Positions 56,042 to 64,000 of a DNA stretch of 64,000 nucleotides are shown in pieces. The DNA is from Leptodontidium sp. MPI-SDFR-AT-0119 (taxonomy: Eukaryota; Ascomycota; Leotiomycetes; Helotiales; Leptodontidiaceae). Every line of letters starts with the position of its first letter. Position 1 is the stretch's first letter. The notes beneath the pieces were generated by a model. That model saw nothing but the letters and a program-made list of their open reading frames with translations. It ran no database searches and had not been told where the DNA came from. The stretch lies in assembly GCA_020726505.1 (NCBI GenBank), contig JAHLEZ010000012.1, forward strand, positions 1,302,001 to 1,366,000, in the 5' to 3' direction. A program made the translations under genes and the position numbers.

Positions 56042-58522
56042 GGGAGATCTTTCTTCGGCGAAAACAAATGCTCCAATGTTCATTCAATCTTTTGGTGTTG
56101 GATTTTTGGCAGAACCTTGTGAAAGCTTTTGTGGAATTGGTTTACTTGCATTTCAATGGGCATTTATCCTTCACCATTTAATCCAAAGGTTTCAATCATT
56201 CAATCAGACAGCATCTATCCAATGCATCATACTCTGTTCGGTATCGAGGAAGGGTACGCTTCACTCTGCTTTTGAGTTGGCGAAATATCAATGTACTGAA
56301 GGCTCGTAAATTCCCGTGGCCTCAAGTCTGAACTTACGGTGCCCAGGAAATCCTGAAAAAGAACCAACGGCCCTCTTGCAATTTAATGACATGAATCAAC
56401 AAAACAAACGTTGCCGATGCCAACATAATGGCGGGGTAAATGAGGGGTAAAATGTAAAGGGGTTTGCTAAAATATCATCAAGCTCTCCTAGGAACACTTA
56501 AGAAGTGGGATGTGGTTGAAGGTTCTAATATCCATTCGCAGCATGTTCCAATATAGAAACAAGGCCGTGTCATGTTCACAAAAGAAGTAGTCCACATCAC
56601 GCTATTGATGTTGTGAGTTGCATTTGCAGAACACCCCAGCTACCAAGGCATATCTAAATATGTACAGTATCCATTCAATATTTATTCAATACATCCTTCA
56701 GACCAATGTCTTCCATCTAGCATAACTTCACATTGGTGTTGTTGCGGTTTAAAAGTTGCTGGCATACGACCAAGAGCTTTCGATGCTCGAGATATCACTA
56801 CCCTGCCACCAAGGCAGGGAGGTCGCAGAACCGCCATCATACTGCTGGGAGAACAATCCACGGTACGTGTTCTTCTTCGACATGTAAGCGCTGGAGAAGC
56901 TGCACTTGCAGGGGTTGTACTGTTCGGTCTAGAATTGGATCTACTAGAGATAGAAGGGCGAGTTGTTGCTCGTGGCATTCCGGGCCTCGGCAAAAGAAGC
57001 GCAGATAGCCGGATTGTTGGGGCCTCAATTTTGAAGCCACTAAAGCGAGATATCTAGCGGTAAATAGACAAGGGTAGATGTTGTGTTGAGAGGTATTTGT
57101 TGCCAGAGAGAAACTTTCATCGCCGAGTCCCAAAAATAGCTGAGGGCAAGTCTTTCGAGAGAACCTCGAGCGACCAACATGATGGTAAGCTAGTAATGGA
57201 GTAAGTAAGTCCTGTTCTAAGATAGGATAGATGCAAGATCGCTACCAAGAATGAGGCTCATATGAAGTTCAAACTATCAAAACTTAGACCGAACACTGGA
57301 ACGGCTTATAACGAAAGTGGCTTGTATTCCGCTTGAGAGTTTTGGGGGGCTTGGTAGTGTTCCCAGGTATATCGAAAGCCGAGTTGCGACCTTCTGAGGC
57401 AACAAAACACTGCTGCAAGACATCTGATTATCGCTGTTGACTAGGCAAGACAAGCTTTGATCGTCGTGCCTGAAAAGCTTGAATGGACATCGGTCCACAT
57501 ATAATCGAGACTATTGAAGCTTCGGGTACGACTGCCGGCTAGTCTGCCACGTTACTCCACCGATCCACCGAACCGGAATTCTGGTTTGGATGGCTGTCTC
57601 TGTATAGTAGAACCCACTCTAGCAATTTGTGCGTAAGTAAGTGTATGGATGTCAGTTTTCGAAACTCGGCTCTTGTAGATTGTCCGGACTAAGACTTCCT
57701 TGGAATCTTTGCTCATGACTGAATACGAATCTAGTCGGGCTGATGATGATGGATGAATCCTTAACCTGATTCCCAGATTAAGAATGACGATAGCAAGGAA
57801 ACAAGATCAGTGTCTGACGTCCTTGTTCGAGAGCATTCGCCGCGCGCGTGTTCTTTCAGGTTTTGAGTGCCAATATTCTGCAATTCCCCGGCCAGATGCT
57901 CAAAACTTTCTGCATGGGGCTGCAAAGGTAGCTTCGCGGATAAGCAAGGGCCATTGTATCCCAACCGCAAGGGACATGATCATCGTATTTTCGTATCAGA
58001 GTTTGCATTGACTAAAAAATACCCACACCAACTCCTTGAAGACGAAGACAACTTCCGGCCACTAGGCGGTCTGCGTTAAAATAGAGAGGTATGGAGAAAC
58101 GCGATTAAGAAATCTTCGGAAATTTGGCGGAAGAGCATTAGGAATTGAAGAAAATGTTCACAACAATCACAAAAGCAGCAAAGAGGAGAGTTTGTTGATA
58201 TATTTTATTAGCTCGTTTGGTTCTGCTGACTCTCTCGGTACATGTAGTGTTCATGAGAGAACTGGACGATTGTATTGGAAGCCATTCGACGAGTAATCTT
58301 GGTCCCCTACCGCCATTTACGGGCTCCGTGCTGTGGGGGGGGGGGGTCTTCCACGTTGGAATGTTGATAAGTGTGTATGTTTGACCCTGAATAAGTACTG
58401 CAGAAGGGAAGGGGAGGTGCAATGTAAGTGCTGTGTTCGTGTTTCCAGTTTCGTGGTGTATTGGTGCTTCGGTACTAGATGTTATTGAAGCAAATAGTGA
58501 AGTGCCGTCAAAGCCAGCAAGT
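56042..58522. other. Gene-poor stretch right of accessory island 2
   Basis: No supported gene. Around 56680-57056 both strands are open: the minus strand encodes a Ser/Arg/Pro-rich stretch and the plus strand a frame without ATG ending at 57056. This may be a relic of a low-complexity coding region. A 12-G tract lies at 58335-58346. Confidence 0.35.
58335..58346. repeat. 12-nt poly-G tract
   Basis: Twelve consecutive G in the 3' flank of the minus-strand gene at 58523. Confidence 0.9.
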
Positions 58523-59529
58523 CTAATCCACCATGAAGAGATCGAAGCAAGATCGATGGCCATCTTGCTTGGATCCTCGATCCAACTTCCGTTTCTTTGT
58601 CGCTTTCTTCGCCTTGCTCGATGAAGAGGACCTACGGCGAATTGTTCCATAGCCATTGAGCATCTTAGGGCTTCCTTTCTTGCTGACACAATCCTTCATA
58701 TTTCCGGTCAAACAGAAATCGTCTTTGAACCCTGAATCGATGCCTCGATCGTAGTCGTTGTTGTCGAACTCAGCATAGCCATATTCGACCTGGTATGCCA
58801 ACTCGTCCTCCAACTGAGCTGGGTGTTGCTGGAAACGGCCCAATGCTGGTTGTTGTAGGGTATTTAGCCCGGCTTCTGCTGTCTCTGGCCTCACGTTGAC
58901 GCTTCTCCGCATCCTCTTCCTTAATCTAGTCTCCTTCATAGCAGATATAACCCCTCTCCAACATATCCTGTCTGCGGAAACCATCGGTGGGAGATGCGCC
59001 CCTGTACGTACCAGGTCGGTCGCAGCCAAAACAAGCGAGCTTACTCGAGAACTCGGGATATTCCGCCTCCCCGTTGCGAACGAAGTGTTCAATGTCCTCA
59101 TCAACGTCACCAGGGGAATACTTCAAGCATTCGAAGGGTCCGTGGTAGACATGGGGATCGATTCCGCCTGCGGGTACGATGAAATTGACGATAGCGCGGA
59201 GATCAGCTAGTTTGTCATCTGAATCCGAGTCATCGAAGCCAGGAGGAGGGCACATCTTGTCTTGAGACGAATCAATGGCACTGAAGACAGGTGGACTAAT
59301 GGGCCGGGGTAGTGAGCCGGGGTAGTGAGCCAGTAACATACTGGTCTGGAAGAGGCTCGGTTCGGTTCCGTGAAGCTCGACCCATTTGGTGTTGGCTATT
59401 GGAAGACGAGGAGGAGAATTGGTCATAAGTGTATGGGCCTGCTCCAGGTCGCACCTTACCGGTCACCATCTTTGAAGCGAACTGTGGGAGGAAAGCAGTG
59501 GTGGGGATAAAAGATCGCTCGATACTCAA
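58523..59529 (-). CDS. Hypothetical protein, three exons, 289 aa
   Basis: I assembled three exons by splice signals and frame: 59342-59529, 58952-59280 and 58523-58875. The middle exon is acidic (FDDSDSDDKLADLRAI) then carries GGIDPHVYHGPFECLKYSPGD and LACFGCDRPGTYRG with two close Cys. The last exon has EDELAYQVEYGYAEFDNNDYDRG, DDFCLTGNMKDCVSKKG and a basic Ser/Lys-rich run (RRRSSSSSKAKKATKKRKL) that could be a nuclear localisation signal. I do not recognise the family. Without splicing, the frames stop soon after each junction, which supports the introns. The first intron (61 bp) contains a 13-bp tandem repeat. An overlapping frame at 58138-58689 in another phase is considered a shadow. Confidence 0.5.
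59303..59331. repeat. 13-bp tandem repeat inside a short intron
   Basis: gccggggtagtga occurs twice in tandem, plus three further bases (gcc). It occupies almost half of the predicted 61-bp first intron of the gene at 58523. Confidence 0.85.
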
Positions 59530-60402
59530 TAGACGAGGATTTCGAATCGCCAGCCCAGTGGGCCAAGCATAGGCACCCTTGTAGTAGTGGATCTAGTTTT
59601 CCGAAGGAATGCTCTAGCTAGCAAGAGCTGATGCAATATGGACTGGAACTCCAGCGATGGTGGCAGTTGTGGCAGTGGTGGTTGTGATAATCGAAGGCGC
59701 TGCTCGAACTCGATGGCCAAACACGTCCCGTTCCATCATAGTGGAGGATCGTGATTTGTGCGTGGGGTGGGTTGGGGGTAGATGATTTGATAAGCCGAAT
59801 TGGGCGCGCCTGGAGCGACCAAGCCACGAAGCGGGTACGAGTAGATAATGTTAGACATGGCACGCGATATTTATGACGAGAGAACGAAAGATAGAGATGT
59901 ACTTGGTAGATTCGATTTGGTTAGGCCGCTAGAGGATAGTAAGTGCGATGCGATCCTCGGATTGACGAAGCCGAGGTCGAAGTGGGGGAAAAGAAGTAGC
60001 GACTGGTTATCGGCAGTGATCTTGGTTCTCGAGAAAGCAGCAAGATATAGGGAAGAAATAGGGTGGCCAAGAAGGCTCGGGGGGACGCGAAGCACTTGAT
60101 GTTGTCGTTGACAAATTAAGCGAGTGGCCGCCAGCAACGAGGCTAGTGGTGAATAGGAAGTGAATTTGACAACACAGGATATTTGTCAAGGGAGCTGGAT
60201 TTCATCAGGTTAATCACCTTCAGGTCGGCTAGCAGTGAAGATAAAGGCATGGCTGTACTTAGTCTTCAGGTTGGGGCTGATAGATGGGCTCAAGGCCATT
60301 CCCGGATCATGAACAAAGATGATGTTTTGAAAGCCGGAAGGAAGCCCAAGGAGAAAGCCACGAGGGCTACAGTAAACAAGGGCTTTCATTTCATACATGG
60401 TA
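59530..60402. other. Intergenic region
   Basis: Between two minus-strand genes. Short frames without motif on both strands. Confidence 0.4.
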
Positions 60403-63317
60403 TCATAAAATAGGCGTATCATGCTCCCTTGGGCTCATGGGCATGTTATCGACACTGTCACCATCTCTCCCCAGCAACCCTCGTTCTTCTCCTTCACCGC
60501 CTTCCCTCGTAAGCCCGATGTTCGCGGCCATTCCGTCGGTGCCCATTGTCCTTCTCGTTTCTTCTGCTCCGTTGAGTACATACCACACATCCTTCTTTGT
60601 GAGTAGCCCTTGTAAGACACCACGATCGCTGAGCAGTACGTATCGCAGGCCGAGCTTCTGGAAGTAATTCGCTGTGAGGAGCAGATTCGATCGAGCAGGT
60701 AGGGTGAGCGGTGTTTGGTCCATCCAAGGTCTCAGGTCAAGAGTTGTTCGAGGATCTGCAAGCGGCTGGTGCGAGAAGAAAGCTTCAGTCTCGAGAGGTA
60801 AGGACCTTGGGAGCTTTGTGGATGATCGCAGATTATATTCAAGCTCAGCGCGGGAGATGTAACCAAGCAGGATTGCATCCCTCGGATCCGAGATCACCGG
60901 AAATCCACGACAAGGGTGTGTTGCGAGGATATCTGAGAGCGACTTGATCGTATGCCCGGTTGCTGTCAAGACCACAAGGTCTTCTATGCGAGTCATTATC
61001 TGACTGACAGGAATATCCGGAATGACAGTCTCTTCGCTGTTGTCAAGATAAGGGTACTCGTTGAAATGAATCCAGCTCTCGTAGATGCCCCGTTTTCCAA
61101 ACGCATCTCCAACCCACTTGCTTGCCATCACAGCAATCATGATGGGTAGAACGTACGTCAGAGCTCCTGTGAGCTCGAACATGATCACCACAATGGAGAC
61201 TGTCATGCGAGTGACTCCTCCGAGGGCTGCAGCAGCTCCGATGATCGCATATGTCCCGGGGGTCACGCATGGCACATCTGGCTCGCACGAACCGAATGGG
61301 AAGAAATTTGGATGATTGTGCACCCATATTTCCATGATAATCCCAACAGCTCTTCCAAAGAGAGCGCCCACGGCCATAGACGGCAGAATAATCCCAGCTG
61401 GTATTTGCAATCCAAAGGTTATGGAGGCCAGGAAAAATCCAAGAATGGCGGCAAAAATGAGGAGGAATATGGTGCCAACTGTCGCAGATCCTGTCTTACA
61501 GAGACCAAACTGATCATCTACCACTTTTGAACACTCTGCGAAGAGAGAATATACAAGATCGGATGATTGAGCCCTCATGTAGAAGTTGGGATAGTTGATC
61601 AGTGCCGTTAAAAGTGCCACGATTACTACTTGAGTGATCGGTCCCGGTAGCCAAGGTGCTCCCTTTTTCCACCGCGCAACTTTCATGTTCATTTTAATGA
61701 ACAATCCTCCATATACGCCCTTTCGTAAGGTCAGCAAAACTCTCAATCAACAATGGGAAACTCACCCCGAAGACTCCGAGTAAAGCAAAAGGTACCATCT
61801 CAAACCCGTGCCAGTCTGTACTGTATGTGACTTGGTACATCACCAATTTTCCACTTCGAAATGGATCGAATGCTTGTAGCGTCACAGCCGCGGTCATCGC
61901 GCAGACAAAACTCTGCCACATCGTCTTATCAGGGAAGTAGTATGAAAGTTGCTGTCAATTGTCAGAACATGTTTCGATGGCACCATTAGAAATTATACTT
62001 CGAGACTGAACAAGACACCGCCGATTGGAGACCCAAAGGCGACTGATATCCCGGCAGCTGCAGCTGCTGACAAGACTTCACGTTTTCGAGCTATACCAAA
62101 TCAGCATCTTCGAGACCAGCAAGGCAGCTTTAGACATACCCTCATTGCCGTCAATGTTTCTGAATAATTTCATGAATAAATTGGCGCAGCAACATGCGAC
62201 ATGTACAAGTGGACCTTCTTTGCCCAGCCACATACCAGATGCTACTGCTAGACACTGAGATTGTCAGAATTTATGTCAATATATTGGTCCGCAGCGACTC
62301 ACAAGTCCCAGAGATTTTATAACCAAAGTCCACGTTCCCATGAATCTACGTATCACGAATCCTCCCAGGACAGTCTTGATCTCGGGAATACCACTGTGCT
62401 TCGCGTACAAAGCATACTCTTTTACCAACAGACTTGCTGATATGGCAAAGCACACCTGTGCGACAGTCAGTAGGTTGGATCGGAAAGGAATCGCAGCAAC
62501 CCACCGAAAACGCTATGAAAAAGAAGTATTCTATGAACCATTTACCCCCCGACGACGTAGTGCGGAGCGCAAGACTCCAAGGAACCCAATCCCCACATTT
62601 TGAAAATTCGTCGTAGCCATAACAGCAAAAGTACTTGTTCAAATAGAAACGCCCTCCATCCTCTCCCGCAGAACAGTATCCCATCTTTAAATCAGCTAGC
62701 CAGTCGGTGATAACATCGATCGCAGCGGCAAGGCCTCCAGTCGCCATGCCCGTCAAAATGAGGATAACCCAGACTTGACTAGCATCCAAGAACTGCCGCG
62801 CGTAGCCAATCAATCCGGTCGCATTCGAGTATAGTATTCGCAGACGTTGCCGTTCCTTCGTGTACTCGAAGATCCAGTCAATTGCCGTCATGTCTTCGTA
62901 ACCAACTCTGCGCCCTGGACCCTCGGCATACCAATCCAATGGCCCTCCATCTTTTGAACCCCTATTCCCCGATTCATCTCTACTCCCTCCCAATGTATTC
63001 AATCCGAGAGGAGTCCCCGCTCGGGGTGAGGGCGTTGGCTGTCGTGAATTGGATCCGCTGCCTGAGAACGCTGACAACAGCCGCGAGCTTGTGTGCTGTT
63101 TTGGTTTGCGCTTGAACGATACTATATCGTCGTCATCCTGATCAAGAGGATTTTCGGAAAGCAGCGTCCGGTCCCTTGAATAGCTTGCGACTGGGTCATC
63201 ATCACTGCTATCATTTTCGACTGTGGTAGGGTTTGGAGGGCTTCGACTGGAGGACGAGGACGAGCTTGCTTGCTCCGCTGGCGGGAGGTAACCGGCAGAT
63301 GAGCTCGCCATATTCAT
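60403..63317 (-). CDS. CLC-family chloride channel/transporter with CBS domains
   Basis: Six exons on the minus strand, 62505-63317, 62303-62455, 62140-62254, 61999-62090, 61766-61951 and 60403-61719, give 891 aa. The N-terminus (~150 residues) is Ser/Asp-rich and cytosolic. The membrane domain shows the chloride-site motif HSGIPE (usual form GSGIPE), GKEGPLVH with the gating Glu near residue 335, and [18 protein letters not shown]. The last motif has Gln where CLC proton/chloride exchangers have their internal proton Glu (FSLEE). The C-terminal exon has the last helices ([40 protein letters not shown]) and two CBS domains, roughly residues 690-860. It probably sits in vacuolar/Golgi or plasma membrane. 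It is divergent from the neurochondrin gene. Confidence 0.93.
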
Positions 63318-63541
63318 ACATTTGAAGATGAATATTTGTTGAGTTGTGTTGTGAGTTGTATTAATTGGTGAAGCAACAACAGCATCCCAAGGCTGAGGCT
63401 GGACTGGGCTGCATGACGCTTGCGGCCGCCTGGGCCTTCAGCCTGAGGCAATTAATCAAGCTTGAACAAATCCAGTCGACTATCAAACGAAATCTTCATC
63501 TGGAGATACCTTTGTGCATGTCCCGAACAAACAACTCCAAA
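63318..63541. promoter_or_regulatory. Divergent promoter region CLC / neurochondrin
   Basis: A 224-bp interval between two divergent start codons. It contains a NotI-like GCGGCCGC at about 63421. No specific factor site identified. Confidence 0.4.
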
Positions 63542-64000
63542 ATGGCCGAATCATCCCCTCAGTCGAAGGGTGCTGAACGAGGAATGGATGCACTCAATGA
63601 TCCAGTCGCAACTTTTGAAAAGATGCAAGAGCTTCTCAAGGCCAAGGACGACACCTCCAGATTCGTTGGTCTAGCTCTTCTTAAAACCGTTCTTGACAAT
63701 GGACAGCTTATTAATGATCCCCAAAGACTTCGGATACTATGGGATGCATTGTCTCCAAAGTTCTTGGATCGCCTTCTTCGAGCCCATCAGAATGAGAAAG
63801 TCAGCAGGACAGACTCGAAAGATATGGTTGACCTGGCGGTAGCTGTCCTTCACACATTCTCCATTTTATTACCCGAAGAAGCTAGGAGAGAGAAAAGACT
63901 GACCGGACGGACAGCTCCTCTGGTAAAAGCATTGATTCAAAGGTAAATCTTGGTGCAATACTTTAGAACATCGGCTTACCAATCTCAGCCCCCCAGACAC
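63542..64000 (+). CDS. Neurochondrin homologue (DUF1941), 5' part
   Basis: First exon 63542-63942 of a gene that runs off the window. It reads MAESSPQSKGAERG, then ATFEKMQELLKAKDDTSRFVGLALLKTVLDNGQ and RILWDALSPKFLDRLLRAH, the neurochondrin-type helical repeat start. The following donor (CAAAG|gtaaat) is clear, with intron sequence up to 64000. The function in fungi is unknown; the fold is an armadillo/HEAT-like scaffold. The frame is open further upstream, and MSRTNNSKMAES at 63518 is an alternative start. I chose 63542 because the upstream residues look like translated leader. Confidence 0.8.

Noticed and set aside
56682..57056. Open frames on both strands, minus Ser/Arg/Pro-rich and plus without an ATG
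   Set aside because: Neither strand has a start plus splice context or a recognised domain; antisense openness is expected from low-complexity sequence.
58138..58689. 183-codon minus-strand frame ending in a hydrophobic tail
   Set aside because: Overlaps the third exon of the gene at 58523 in another phase; the spliced model keeps frame over three exons and is preferred, though this overlap lowers confidence in both.
1..64000. CRISPR arrays, prokaryotic operons, complete transposons or rRNA genes
   Set aside because: None seen. Repeats here are homopolymers or single inverted repeats, and the gene structure is clearly that of a fungal nuclear genome.

Overview
This window reads as nuclear DNA of a filamentous ascomycete (Pezizomycotina). 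The evidence is short spliceosomal introns of about 45-115 bp with GT...CTRAC...AG signals, recognisable single-copy housekeeping proteins (Cdc37, clathrin light chain, Cdc27/APC3, an Mdl1-type ABC transporter, a CLC protein, cytochrome b5 reductase), a Zn2Cys6 regulator and secreted hydrolases. A Leotiomycete is my guess from overall gene style; it is not proven by the sequence.

Layout. 0.3-12.3 kb is mostly ordinary: a PRISE-type reductase, a conserved fungal protein, a mitochondrial ABC half-transporter divergent from CDC37, clathrin light chain and a secreted lipase. 12.5-18.7 kb is an accessory island with two damaged DUF6594 genes, two small genes and an orphan frame. 20-24.4 kb returns to core genes: a small one-helix membrane protein, an FHIP/RAI16-like endosome adaptor and a small protein. 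25.9-34.1 kb holds a sedolisin protease, a broken secreted-protein gene, a Zn2Cys6 factor and an alpha/beta hydrolase. 34.1-38.2 kb has no recognisable gene. 38.2-46.2 kb has CDC27, a secreted-protein relic, a GlcNAc-induced-type (DUF3605) protein and cytochrome b5 reductase. 47.1-56.0 kb is a second accessory island with one intact and one damaged DUF6594 gene and two more small genes. 58.5-64 kb has a hypothetical three-exon gene, a CLC chloride transporter/channel and the start of a neurochondrin homologue.

The most unusual feature is that the two accessory islands carry the same gene set in the same order: DUF6594 gene, a small minus-strand gene with an NP-x3-C-x-F ... LY-x-NG signature, a small plus-strand gene with an SH3/KOW-like beta-barrel pattern, then a second DUF6594 gene. 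Only one of the four DUF6594 genes is intact. All four contain what appears to be the same microexon of about 18 nt. This looks like a duplicated, partly decaying module that I do not recognise as described.

Exon coordinates were derived by hand from splice signals and reading frame. The ones quoted keep frame, but single-base errors are possible and none has RNA support.
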